The position numbers and the translations under genes are program-made. A DNA stretch of 64,000 nt from Euglena gracilis (taxonomy: Eukaryota; Euglenida; Euglenophyceae; Euglenales): the NCBI GenBank assembly GCA_039621445.1, contig CP154956.1, positions 14,434,166 to 14,498,165 on the forward strand, written 5' to 3'. Of the stretch, positions 32,292 to 42,281 are shown one piece after another. A model generated the notes under the pieces. The model did not search any database, had not been told where the DNA came from, and saw nothing but the letters and a program-made list of their open reading frames with translations. The number at the start of each line of letters is the position of its first letter. Position 1 is the first letter of the stretch.

Positions 32292-32548
32292 CATAGACAT
32301 AAACATAAACTACTTCTGAAACGATTTCGTTTTGGAGAATGCGTGTGTTTTATGTGAATGTTTCGCGTTTATACCCCCCCCTGCACTTCATTATTTCTCT
32401 ATCTTTCTCGCAGAGTTTTGATTAAGATAGAAGTTTCCTTTTTCAGTGCCACAGCACTCAAAGCGACTGACAACAAGGTTACCCTTAGTTGTCGTCGTCG
32501 TTCGGGTAGCATCATGCTGCCTGGGCGCGGACCTGGACCAGGTCCACC
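32292..32548 (+). promoter_or_regulatory. Spacer between pol and ORF2 with splice-acceptor-like sites
   Basis: TTCTCTATCTTTCTCGCAG (ending at 32413) and TTTCCTTTTTCAG (ending at 32447) are good acceptor-like sequences just before the ORF2 start. The start itself is in an ideal context (CCACCATGGCC). This suggests ORF2 could be made from a spliced mRNA, as env-like genes in some LTR elements are. Confidence 0.4.
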
Positions 32549-35500
32549 ATGGCCGCAGCCTTCTGGCGCGCCATACCCCAGTACCCTCAGTATGCCGAGG
32601 CCCCGATTCCGGGTGCCCCACATGCTGAGAGGGTTTCAGCCCTGGTATTCGCCGCGGCTACCAGCAGCCGGTCCGCATATGCGGTACCAGATCCATCTGC
32701 CGTCCAGCAGCCGGCACCTCAGCCACCAGCGCAGCGCAGATCGCGCCTGCCCCCGTATGCGGGAGAGATGATCTTCCGCACTACGGAGACGTTGGAGCGG
32801 GCGATGCGTATGTGCGCACACCCCCCAACGGAGCCCTTTATGCAAGCCCTTTGGGATGCATACTGTGCTCAGTTGTTGGTGGTAGCCAACACCCCTGTGG
32901 CTCAGTGGTGTCCCTGCGGTCAAGCCCTGATGACGGGGAGACGGTATTTCTCGTCCGCAGCCGATTCCGGCTTCGAACCCGGCGAGACCATGATGGATCT
33001 GGGCGTGTATGTGCCGCCCATGCTGCAAACGCAGACGCCGGTGGGATCCCACACCGTGCATATGCGTGAGCACACGCCCCCACCGGTAGGTGAGGCTGTG
33101 CATGTCCCACCTGGGATGACGAGAATTTTTGCTCGCCCGCCCTCGCCGCAGCGAATGCCGCCGCGCGAGCCGCCAGCGGAGCAATTTGTCTCGCGGTACG
33201 CGACGCACGCGGATTACCCGCGCGGCGCACGCGTGCTCCCAGCCGGACAGTCGGACGTGCCCTCTGAGGCATACGTCCAACACATGTTCATGCACTGGAT
33301 GCCACAAGCATCACCGGTCGCCCCTGTCCCTGGCGTTGAGCCACGGAGGCAGGCGGAGCCCATAGTGGTGGAGGATGAACCTCCCCACCGAGAGGCAGCC
33401 CGACCGCCCAGTGCAGCCCCTGTCCAGACTGGGGATGTCCCCCGTCGGCAGGAGGCTCCTCCGGGAACCGAGCAGGATGAGCTTGCTCGGCACTTCCTGC
33501 AGGAGCCAGTATTCGCGTCTGAAGAGCACCGGACGAGGTATTACGCCTCTCTGGCTGCCCTTCAGGGTCGTGGATACACCCCCTACCATCCGTACCAGCC
33601 GCAGCTGCGGGTGGCGACCCCGGTATTACCCGGTGAGCCCCCGGCAGGAGCGGCAGGATTACCTGCCACCCTGAAGCGCGATAGGGTTACGGAGAACCTT
33701 ACCCCACAGCCCAGGCGACCCAGCCCACGGGACGCGGAAGGCGGTGCGGCAATGCAGGTGGAAGCCAGCCAGGATACCCTGGCCGGGCAACCACCGGCAG
33801 TGGCACAGGCAGCGATGAGCCGTCCTGTTGCCGCAATGCCTCCGCCGATCCCTCCGGTATGGAAGGAGCCGCGACCTCCTACGCCGAAACCAAGCCCACG
33901 CCAGGCTCCTAGCCAGCGCCCAGCCACGCCGTCACCGCGACGTGCAGCGGAACGGCAAGGTCCCTCCCCAGAGATGGAATGGGAAGGTACCGAACCGACT
34001 CCTGCCGCACCGAGCGCCCGACCCTCTGGTATTCGCCAGACAGGGAAGGACAAAGGTAAGGCTGAGGGCAAAGGCAAGGGAGAAGGCAAAGGCGTGGCCG
34101 GCAAAGGTAAGGGTGAGGGCAAGGGTAAGGGTACAGCCCGTGAGGAGGAGGAAGAACCAGCAGAAGTCCTCTCGGACTTTGAGCAAATGCTCAGGTTCAA
34201 GGAGGAGCTGGAGGACGAAGGCTGGCGAATGCAGCATGATTACCATGTTGCAGGAAACCGCCCCGTCACCCCTCCGGAGGCAGTCATCGAGGTGGTATTA
34301 CACCACACCGAGAACAGAGTCAGACAATTCCATTACGGAATTGACCTGTACGCCTTCGAAGGTGAAGGTGGCAGACCCTTGCTGGATGCCCAGCCGGGTT
34401 TCTGGGAACTCTGGTTTTGGCTGGGATACCCCTGCCAGAACTGGGGTCTCTTCAGCGACTCCACTGGCCGCAGTTACCTGCACCAGTTAGGATTTCGGGA
34501 CCAGCATGTGTTGGCCCGAAGGCTGAAGGCAATCTTCGACTGTATTCACACAGTCGGGCCCCTCGGTGTGCAGTGGAAATACTACCCACTGAACCCCGAC
34601 ATCGAACGCCTGATCGAGGTGTTGTGGTGCAACAACCTCCAGGTGTGGCTGGTGAGCCATTACGGCTCCACCTTCCGCGTTAAGCGCGTTTCCCTGGCTT
34701 ACCCACAGAGGTATGACCTCTGTTGTAAGTATTGCCGGCAGGAGTTTCCTGTCGACTTCTGGGGATTCGGCGTGCGTGGAAGCCCTCCACCGCCTCGGGA
34801 TAACCCGGGCCTGGAGATGGGACGGCGCATGCTTATGCATGTGTGCCGCGACGCCCCGGATGTCCAGGGCAAAAGTCGCCGCGTCCATAAGCAGCGTATT
34901 TTTATGCTGCAACAGTTCTGGTGGCGAGCCTGGACCACCTACGTCATGGAGGTGTATATACATCTCCGTGACCCCCAGGACGATAGGCCTGGTATGGAAA
35001 GCTTGCCACCAGACTACGGCGACCCCGTTGAGGGACCTCGTCGTCGTCGGGTTATCGCCGACCTGCGCCCCAACTGGCACCTGGCCGGGATAGACCTGGA
35101 GGAACATTTGAGGCGACAGTTTGGCGGTACCCTCGACAGGGAGGTATTCCTCCAGCTGATGGATCACCCGAAGGCCATCCTCGACCTGGGTATGCCGATT
35201 CTGGCAGGCGTGCAGGAGTTCGAGGACGGGTTTTTCGAGGTCTGGGAAGACACGCGTTATCGCGGCTTCCTGGGCCCGAACAGGCCTGCAAACGCTTGGG
35301 TGCAGCCATCATGGCCGCCACCCTGGCCCAACAGCGCCAGTAGCAGTACGCTGGCCTTTTACAGGCTGGCGGATGCCCAGGGATGCCGATGGCACCCTGA
35401 CGATCCTCGTTCGCCCGAGGATCTGCGCGCCTTCATCGCCCCAGAGGATGAACCTCTGGCGCGAAGGAGACGGGAGGCGTCAGTCGCTTCCACCACCGCG

Positions 35501-37273
35501 ATTCCGCGGCGGGAGGAACGCGACCGCAGCCCCTCCGTCACCATACTGGAGGCAGCGCCGCCGTCTCCGACAGGAACGGCTGTATCATTCGTCTCTGCCC
35601 CGCGAGCGGCAGGGGAAAGATCGGTTTCCCCGGCCCCCGCGACGGCTCCCGTCTGTCCACCGGTAGGTGGAGACCAGGAACTTCCTGAGGAGGAAGGTGA
35701 GAACGTGGAGGATATCCTCTACGCTGCTCGGCATGCTCCGGCACAGCCTCGGCCAGACGAAGCACCCGCAGGGGATATACCTGTGGCTGCAACGCCTGTC
35801 CCGACGGCTGAGCCTCCAGCCGAGGTGACTGATATGGTCGTCGAGGATATCCTCGAAGAACCTACCAGCCCCGCAGCACGCACCTCATTAGGAGGCCGTG
35901 TGCTCGGCGCCGTAGTCACCGGCATTACTGCCGTGGCTGCTGCACTAACGCCACGAGGTGGAGGCGCAGCATCAAGCTCCGCCGCTGAGGTCGTGGAGAC
36001 ACCAGATGTCGGTGTCCCCACACCCCCATCTCCGGCAGCAGTGCAACCACCATCAGGGGATGAACCCCAGCCGACAGAGACATCTGTCGCACCGGCTACA
36101 TCGGAGGATGAACCTCCCGTAGCACCTGCGCCAGCGGTTGTGGAGGATCAACCTCCTAGACCGGATGTCGAAATGGAAGTGGAGAAGATACCCCCACGAC
36201 CACCGACACCGCGCAGGGTCCCTGCAGTCCCGAGGACAATGGCAGAGTTTCAGGGAGCGCCAGCGCCTGTGGAAGCACCGATTCCGGTGACGGCCACAGT
36301 ACCACGCTTCGTCGGACAGGATGAACCTGTTCGGCGACGGCCTGCTGAACAACCCCAGGAACGAATGCCAAAAAACGTCATGCGCGACCCAGCGGTCAGT
36401 ATGCCCGCTTCGCCCAGACGGCAAACGTCTACTCCGGCACCATCGGCTCCTGATACCAGGAGTAAGCCGCAGGCGTCGTCTCCTGATTCCGGGAGTGCGA
36501 AGCCGAAAGGAGGCAAACCGGGTGCTGCACCCTGTAAGCCCCCTTCCAAAGGCGGTGATGGGAAACCACCACCGAAAGGTGGCGCTGGAGGTCAGACTGG
36601 CGGACAGCCGAAAGGCCCTACGACAATGCACGACTATTCGGCCGTTGCATCGTCCGGGTACGGCCAGAGCAAACCGAAAGGTAAGGCTCGTGGTCGACAG
36701 GCCCAGTCTTCCGCCGGATCGACGGATGAGGAGCAGGATGAACCTGCTTCACCTCCTGTGTCTGCGGATGCCCAGCTCTGGACCCAGGATATCCTGACCA
36801 GACTAGGCACCGTGGAAGAGAGGACGAAGAAACTGGCTGCTATTAGGCACCAGAAAGGGTCACTGAATCGATGGATTCAGCCCCTCTTCGTCCGCGGAGA
36901 ACCTTTCCACTATGTCCCGGAACATACCTGGACATTCTGGAACAGGCGCTCACCCAGAGTACTGGCACAGTACTTTGGCGAGGACTGCGTGTTGGATTTC
37001 CAGCACGGCACGTCTTTTGCCTGGACGTGCACCGTATGCCACCATGTGCGGCATAACCAACCGCTTGTGCATGTGTGCAAGCGGCAGGTGCAATCCTCGT
37101 GGTTCCATCACAGGGCATATGTGCCGAACTGTGTGGCGCTCGTATGTGGCGAGTGCCTGAATGCCTGGAAGCACAGCTTGAACTACTCCTACAGTGAGAA
37201 TGCTCACGACAGGGATATCCCTGCCTTGTGCATCAACTGTATAGGAGGCAAGTTCGTGCAGACTGCTGATTGA
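32549..37273 (+). CDS. Giant ORF2 of unknown function in the env position
   Basis: 1574 codons from an ATG in perfect Kozak context. Residues 1-490 are Pro/Ala/Arg-rich with a small folded-looking piece near 70-140 (TTETLERAMRMCAHPPTEPF). Residues 494-530 are a Lys-Gly-Glu linker (GKGKGEGKG) followed by an acidic run. Residues 531-965 look globular, aromatic-rich, with CCKYC near 724. Residues 965-1390 are again Pro-rich with repeated EDEPP/QDEP motifs. Residues 1398-1574 are a second globular part with Cys pairs (CTVC, CGEC, CINC), possibly zinc-binding. No signal peptide or membrane segment is visible, so it is not a typical Env. No Gag or known enzyme is recognised. Codon use matches pol and it follows pol closely, so I infer one element. 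It ends at a UGA with the frame open beyond. Confidence 0.7.
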   Translation: MAAAFWRAIPQYPQYAEAPIPGAPHAERVSALVFAAATSSRSAYAVPDPSAVQQPAPQPPAQRRSRLPPYAGEMIFRTTETLERAMRMCAHPPTEPFMQALWDAYCAQLLVVANTPVAQWCPCGQALMTGRRYFSSAADSGFEPGETMMDLGVYVPPMLQTQTPVGSHTVHMREHTPPPVGEAVHVPPGMTRIFARPPSPQRMPPREPPAEQFVSRYATHADYPRGARVLPAGQSDVPSEAYVQHMFMHWMPQASPVAPVPGVEPRRQAEPIVVEDEPPHREAARPPSAAPVQTGDVPRRQEAPPGTEQDELARHFLQEPVFASEEHRTRYYASLAALQGRGYTPYHPYQPQLRVATPVLPGEPPAGAAGLPATLKRDRVTENLTPQPRRPSPRDAEGGAAMQVEASQDTLAGQPPAVAQAAMSRPVAAMPPPIPPVWKEPRPPTPKPSPRQAPSQRPATPSPRRAAERQGPSPEMEWEGTEPTPAAPSARPSGIRQTGKDKGKAEGKGKGEGKGVAGKGKGEGKGKGTAREEEEEPAEVLSDFEQMLRFKEELEDEGWRMQHDYHVAGNRPVTPPEAVIEVVLHHTENRVRQFHYGIDLYAFEGEGGRPLLDAQPGFWELWFWLGYPCQNWGLFSDSTGRSYLHQLGFRDQHVLARRLKAIFDCIHTVGPLGVQWKYYPLNPDIERLIEVLWCNNLQVWLVSHYGSTFRVKRVSLAYPQRYDLCCKYCRQEFPVDFWGFGVRGSPPPPRDNPGLEMGRRMLMHVCRDAPDVQGKSRRVHKQRIFMLQQFWWRAWTTYVMEVYIHLRDPQDDRPGMESLPPDYGDPVEGPRRRRVIADLRPNWHLAGIDLEEHLRRQFGGTLDREVFLQLMDHPKAILDLGMPILAGVQEFEDGFFEVWEDTRYRGFLGPNRPANAWVQPSWPPPWPNSASSSTLAFYRLADAQGCRWHPDDPRSPEDLRAFIAPEDEPLARRRREASVASTTAIPRREERDRSPSVTILEAAPPSPTGTAVSFVSAPRAAGERSVSPAPATAPVCPPVGGDQELPEEEGENVEDILYAARHAPAQPRPDEAPAGDIPVAATPVPTAEPPAEVTDMVVEDILEEPTSPAARTSLGGRVLGAVVTGITAVAAALTPRGGGAASSSAAEVVETPDVGVPTPPSPAAVQPPSGDEPQPTETSVAPATSEDEPPVAPAPAVVEDQPPRPDVEMEVEKIPPRPPTPRRVPAVPRTMAEFQGAPAPVEAPIPVTATVPRFVGQDEPVRRRPAEQPQERMPKNVMRDPAVSMPASPRRQTSTPAPSAPDTRSKPQASSPDSGSAKPKGGKPGAAPCKPPSKGGDGKPPPKGGAGGQTGGQPKGPTTMHDYSAVASSGYGQSKPKGKARGRQAQSSAGSTDEEQDEPASPPVSADAQLWTQDILTRLGTVEERTKKLAAIRHQKGSLNRWIQPLFVRGEPFHYVPEHTWTFWNRRSPRVLAQYFGEDCVLDFQHGTSFAWTCTVCHHVRHNQPLVHVCKRQVQSSWFHHRAYVPNCVALVCGECLNAWKHSLNYSYSENAHDRDIPALCINCIGGKFVQTAD

Positions 37274-38008
37274 GCAGTCACCACCATTGTCCCCCAGCAC
37301 TGGGAGACACTGGAGAAGTGGAAGAAGGAGTACAAGCAGGTGGAAGGCCGCCTGAAGCACTCCGACTTCCGAAAGGTAGAAAGCTACCGCCACACGGGAA
37401 TGGCCCGTGAGTTCCAGATCGACGCTGGGGCAATGCGCCTCGCCGTCGAGGAACACGCCAATGTAAGAATGCCTTACCTCTGGACTGATGGCGACTGGGA
37501 GACACAGGTTTACCCCATGTTCTCCAAGTGTCAGCATGGCGGATACGCCTTGCCACTGTGGCCTCCTGAAGAACACGATTTGGTGGACTTCAGAGGTTGG
37601 TTGGCGGCTGTATTACGGCCCCATACCGCAAGAGTTCGGACAGCGAGGTGGATGTATGACATCAACTTCAAGCAGACCCCGGGGATGCCCCCGCAGGTGC
37701 CTGCGAATCACCCCCGGATGAATTACATCATCTGGCTGGTGATGCTGCCCAGAATTTTCTGGGAGCAACTCCAACGGTATCTTCAGCATCATGCTGAGCG
37801 TACCAGGGAGAAGCTGCCGGATAATTGGATCAAGGACTGGGAGACCCCTTCCTTTGATGTCAACGATCCGGAGCTCAACACCATTCGGAGTGAATCAGCT
37901 CCGCCGCGTTCCCCACGCCAACTGGAGTTGGTTGAGGACCCATTAGGGGACCCCCAACACGACTACTGGCGTGAGGTCCGCGAACGTCCAGCCGATAAAG
38001 GCAGGTGA
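37274..38008 (+). CDS. In-frame extension of ORF2 after UGA
   Basis: The same frame stays open for 244 codons after the UGA at 37271-37273, with the same coding-like composition: HWETLEKWKKEYKQVEGRLK, then YPMFSKCQHGGYALPLWPPE and IIWLVMLPRIFWEQLQRYLQ. It ends RPADKGR and a stop at 38006-38008 within GCAGGTGAGG, which also resembles a splice donor. Either UGA is a recent nonsense mutation, is read through, or the extension is translated from its own ATG (37340). Function is unknown. Confidence 0.6.
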   Translation, partial: AVTTIVPQHWETLEKWKKEYKQVEGRLKHSDFRKVESYRHTGMAREFQIDAGAMRLAVEEHANVRMPYLWTDGDWETQVYPMFSKCQHGGYALPLWPPEEHDLVDFRGWLAAVLRPHTARVRTARWMYDINFKQTPGMPPQVPANHPRMNYIIWLVMLPRIFWEQLQRYLQHHAERTREKLPDNWIKDWETPSFDVNDPELNTIRSESAPPRSPRQLELVEDPLGDPQHDYWREVRERPADKGR

Positions 38009-39183
38009 GGTGTCTGTCAGCGCCAATGCGGCGTCTTTCAGCACCCTCGTCAGGTATTCGCCTGACACCCTGTTTGGGTATTCGCCCGAACAGCCCCTTC
38101 GAAGACCCTTTGCGGTATTCGCCGCTAGTAAGTTCCCACCGGGATGCTGCCATGTGCAGGATTCCGTGCGCATGCATGCACACCCCTCTCCCCTCTCCCC
38201 TCTCGCGGGCGTGCGACACGCAGCGCACAGGGCCGACGGCCTCTTTTCCTTTCCCTTTCTTTTCTTTTCGGCCGTTTGAGGCCTTAAGGCTGCCAGACAG
38301 CACAACTTTTCTGGCCTAAGACAACCCCCCACTCCTCTCTACTTTCCCTCCGGGGCAAATGCTGTCGCCGGCAGTTGGTTTTGTAGAGTAGGATTTCCTT
38401 TTGCGTGGTCAGGTTTGACTGGCCATGCGCCCTGCCCAGGTTTGACTGGTCAGAGGCCCCCTCCTTCCACACCCTCCCCAGGGGTTTTCCTGGAATGCCC
38501 ATGGACCCAGCCCCAAGTGCCTTTGGCACACCCAAACTGGGTGGATGGGTTTGCTTGGCAAGGAAACCTGCCAGCCCCATTTTCCCCAGTGGGCTATAAT
38601 ATACTATATACCCATAAGCCACCGCAGAATAGGTGAAACCATTTTGCGCGTTTTGGGCTTTTTGGGTCCCCTCCTTTCCGCCCCCCCCCCCCTTTGAGTG
38701 GACCCCTGTGCGACGGAAAGGGCCCCTGTGGATGCGCCAGGGTGCACCTCCCACAGACCAGGTCTGTGTCCGAAATCCCTGTGGCCAGAATGCCTGGTCC
38801 AAAGGGGAAATCGGGCATAGCCCTGGGAGGGGGATGTGTACCAGGCGTATGCTTTTGTCCCCTTCCGTTGAGGAAGTTAGGATGGAAGCAGCTCCTATTA
38901 GGATCTCCTAATGGGTGCCCCTTCTCTCTCCACAGGTGGTATTCTTCTTATACCTTTTCCTTCCTTTTCCTTGGACCGGACTTGGATTTCCAGTCCGTCC
39001 TCCCTGCATTGCTCCGTGCTTTGCTTCTTGGGAAGTGGGAAAAGGGTTTTTACTGTTACTCTGATTTTCAGTTCCCAAGTAGGTGCGCCAAGGCGAAAGC
39101 GAAGGCTTTTGGGAATTGGGAAAGGGGAATTGGGAATCAGACGTACACTGATTGGCACTCCCCTGTCTCTCCCGTGCCCAGAT
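38009..39183. other. Spacer between ORF2 and the R2-like frame
   Basis: Three GGTATTCGCC repeats at 38054-38118. A TATA-like CTATAATATACTATATACCC lies at 38592-38611. TTCCCTTTC-type pyrimidine runs occur at 38248-38268. A TCTCTCCCGTGCCCAG acceptor-like site stands directly before the R2-like start. No LTR pair with the upstream region of the Ty3-type element was found by eye. Confidence 0.4.
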
Positions 39184-41487
39184 ATGCAGCCCGAGCTGCA
39201 GGTGGTTCTCTCCACCAACTGCCCCACTCTTCGCCGTATCCCAGTATCAAGTCGTCACGCCATTTGTGACGCCCTTGCATCCTCCATTCAGACCTTTCTC
39301 CAAGCCCAAACCTGGGAAGCTCTACACCGCCTGTTCATTTTTCCGAAACTCGTTCTTGGTGCCCCTCCCAAAACCTCGTCTTCCCATCAACACACATTGC
39401 ATTGCCTCCTGGAAAAGAGACTGGCACAGTGGCACGCAGGAGAGTTTGCCGCTTTGTTTGATCCGCTTCGCTCTGACAGACGGCGAAAGCGGCCCACCAC
39501 CCGCGCCAACCCCTCTGGCTCTACTTCTGATTCTGTGGCACGTGGTCTTTTGGACCGGGTGCGCGGACTCGTTGAAGAAGGGGCCCTCGGCAAGGCCGTG
39601 GACGCTCTCACCTCTTTGCCCCTGGCATCGCCTGGGGATTCAGCAGTGATGCAGAAGCTCCTTTCGCTCCATCCACAGGGGTCTCCATTACGAGCCAGTT
39701 TGCCGCTGCCTGGGGCAGGCAATACGCCACAGACTAATGACTTCATCTGGTCTTCAATTGTGCAAGAAGCTGCAGCCTCTTTCCCCCGTGGCAGCGCCCC
39801 TGGCCCATCTGGTCTCCGTCCTCAACACCTTCGGGACTTGTTGGACCGTGAGGCCGGGACAGGCCCGCTGCACACAGCCTTGGGGTCCTTGGCTCAGAAG
39901 GCCTGGGAGGGCTCTCTGCCAGCAAAAGCCTCGATCATCTTTGGTACGTCAAACCTGATCCCACTTACCAAAAAGGATGGCGGTCTACGGCCGATCGCCG
40001 TGGGGGATTGCCTGCGGCGCTTCATTGGGAAAATGCTGTTGCGACACCCGCAGTGCAAAGCGGAAACGTCTCAGCTGTTCCCGCAGCAATTGGGAGTGGG
40101 GGTGCGCTACGGAGCGGAGACAGTCGGGTTGGCGGTACAGGCCGCACTGGCGTCTCTGCCAGTGGATGGCGATTGGGTGGTTTTCCAGGCCGACGTTTCC
40201 AACGCCTTCAACACCATTGATCGATCCGCGTTCCTGCAGGCATCCCTGGACCTCTGCCCGTCCCTTTATAACTGGCTCCGATTCTCCTACGGAGAAGACG
40301 TCCCACTTTTGTGCCAGGGTGACGTGCTGTGTCACAGCAGGACCGGTGTCCATCAAGGGGACACATGTGGGCCCATTGCCTTTGCCTTGGGTCTCCATCA
40401 GGCGCTGCAACAGGCTTCGGCCAATTTGCCCAACACGGTGTGGCAGGCATGGTACTTGGACGACGGCACTGTCATCGGCCCTGCCATTGATGTTCTGCCT
40501 TTTACGGCTTCTCTGGCCACGGCACTTGGCAGCGTTGGGCTCCACCTCAACCCCTCTAAGTGTGCCTTGTGGGGACCAGGTGTACCCTGTGCCACTCGGA
40601 AACCCCCGGCTCTTCAGATCCTGCCTCCCGACCACCTTGCACAAAACTTCCCGGTCACCCCATGGGGACCGGGCAGTGGCATCCTGTGCCTAGGGGTACC
40701 CTGCGACTATCCTGGTGACTGCACCTTTTCTGACACCGCGTGGGCCAAGGCATCCGAAAAATTTCAAGCTACCATCTCGCGCCTCCAACAACTGCCGGAT
40801 CCTCAACTCCAACATTGTTTGCTGCGCAACTGTCTGGATGGCTGCCGCGTCACGCACCTTCTGCGTCAGACCAACATTTCCTCCGGGACTCACAGTGTGC
40901 AAGTGATCTCCGACTCCATCCGGAGTGCTGCCTGTGACATTGTGGGGGCACCCCTGTCTGCCTTGCATTGGAAACAAATCACCTTGCCGTGCAATAAGAC
41001 AGGGTGGGGCATCACAGACCCCCAGTTGGAAAGACCAGCTGCCCGTTTGGCTGCTTGCGTGGGTTTTTCCCAACGAGCGCCAGGCTTCAATATCCCTCCG
41101 CCCTGGCGCTTGCTCCCGCTACCAGATACCATCCCCGTCGCCAAACTGGCTCGTGACACTTTGGGCCCACAGCGAACCATTGGCTTCCTGGATCGCCAAC
41201 CCTTCTTCCTTGGCCTGTTCCACCCCAGATCACTCCACTCAATCGTGGTGGGCCGAACGTTTCCACGCCGTGCGCGTGGCAACTTTGGAGGAGGGTGCAC
41301 CTCTTCGGGACATTGCCAGGCTTCGTTGCCAATCCTCTGCCTTCCTTCAAAATTGGATGACCGTCTTACCATCCAGGTCGGTGAATACCGTCCTGGCTCC
41401 GGACGAATACAGACTGCTTCTACGCTTCTGGACTGGCTTACCCCTGATCCCAACAACGGACATGCTCCTGTGCCCCCTGTGTGCTGA
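39184..41487 (+). pseudogene. R2-like non-LTR retrotransposon, RT-containing 5-prime frame
   Basis: I chose the ATG at 39184 (MQPELQVVLSTNCPTLRRIP) because the related fragment at 15181-15700 is similar from just after this point. RT motifs in order: SAPGPSGLRPQHL (39797-39835), KKDGGLRPIAVGD (39970), FQADVSNAFNTIDR with the first catalytic Asp (40184), HQGDTCGP (40351), and YLDD (40453-40464). NPSKCALWGPG follows. There is no zinc-finger or Myb domain before the RT, unlike insect R2. The frame leaves the correct register near 41225-41265 and ends out of frame at 41487, so one indel has broken the gene. Confidence 0.85.
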
Positions 41488-42046
41488 GGCAGTCGATCCA
41501 TTTGGCGATCACCTCCTGGCTTGCAGAAGGAATGGCATAACAGAAAGGCACAACTGTGTTCGTGACACCATTTTTGACCTGTGCCACCGCTCCGGCATCA
41601 CTCTTCGCAAAGAACAGGGATGCGAGGGTGGCACCCGTGACGCTGATCTCCTTCTCCTGGGGTGGAACAAAGGGAAGCATCTCGCTGTGGATGTCACCAT
41701 TGAACACCCGCTGGCCCCATCACGGTGGCCTCTGAACTTGACCCGAGTTCAGCGCACTTTACCAGACGCTGAAATGCACAAGAGAACACAAGCTGAAGAA
41801 CGGTGCGCCCGCCACCAGTGGGAGTACATCGGGGCTGCATTTAACCCCTGGGGTTGCACAGGACCGGCAGCCTCCAAACTGCTACGCGATGTCTTACGCC
41901 TCGCGACCAATTCATATTCTGGAACAGCCAAACAACGAAAACTTCAGGAATTGACCGAAAACCTGGCCATCACCCTGGCCCGTGCAGTTGCACGGCAGCT
42001 GCGGTTGGCCGAAAGAGCCACAGATCGTATGATCCTGAACTCATAA
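41230..42046 (+). pseudogene. R2-like retrotransposon, endonuclease-containing 3-prime frame
   Basis: Shifted by one base relative to the RT frame. From about 41240 the reading WWAERFHAVRVATLEE continues the protein. A zinc site CPLC...GDHLLAC (41471-41524) is followed by the restriction-like endonuclease core DADLLLLGW...LAVDVTIEH (41638-41706), with the two acidic residues of this nuclease family. The C-terminal helix region ends RMILNS and a stop at 42044-42046. This is the typical R2/NeSL-type layout of RT, CCHC, nuclease. Confidence 0.85.
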
Positions 42047-42214
42047 GGTGAAAATGCTCCCCGTTGCACCAGCTTTCCGGAGCCACAAAGCCGGAGAACA
42101 CCACCGCGCATGCACACTGCACACCTCTCCACCCATCATCACTCTCTGCTTGGGCTTTGCCCTTGCTCTCACCGCTCGACCCACGCTCCTTCGTTGTATA
42201 TAGCCTCGCACCCT

Positions 42215-42280
42215 CGAACACTCAAATCCAGTAGGCTGTGCCACTGGTCGGTGGATTCGGTTCGCCCCACCACCGTGAGC
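42215..42280 (+). repeat. 60-bp dispersed repeat X, copy 2
   Basis: CGAACACTCAAATCCAGTAG then GCTGTGCCACTGGTCGGTGG and GGTTCGCCCCACCACC, about 170 bp after the R2-like stop. It contains the uninterrupted TA (42232-42233) used by H1 in copy 3. Confidence 0.75.
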
Positions 42281-42281
42281 A

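Noticed and set aside
33583-36631. Long minus-strand frames opposite ORF2 (up to about 205 codons)
   Set aside because: Shadows of the GC-rich plus-strand ORF2; no motif, no start context.
37340-38008. An independent small gene after ORF2
   Set aside because: It is in the same frame as ORF2 and open back to the UGA, so a continuation of ORF2 is the simpler reading.
26700-39200. Long terminal repeats for the Ty3-type element
   Set aside because: I compared the flanks of 27250 and of 32291-39180 by eye and found no direct repeat pair, primer-binding site or polypurine tract that I could defend.
42215-42280. Repeat X as a tRNA gene or tRNA-derived element
   Set aside because: GGTTCGCCCC resembles a B box, but the only A-box-like sequence is on the other strand and no cloverleaf forms.
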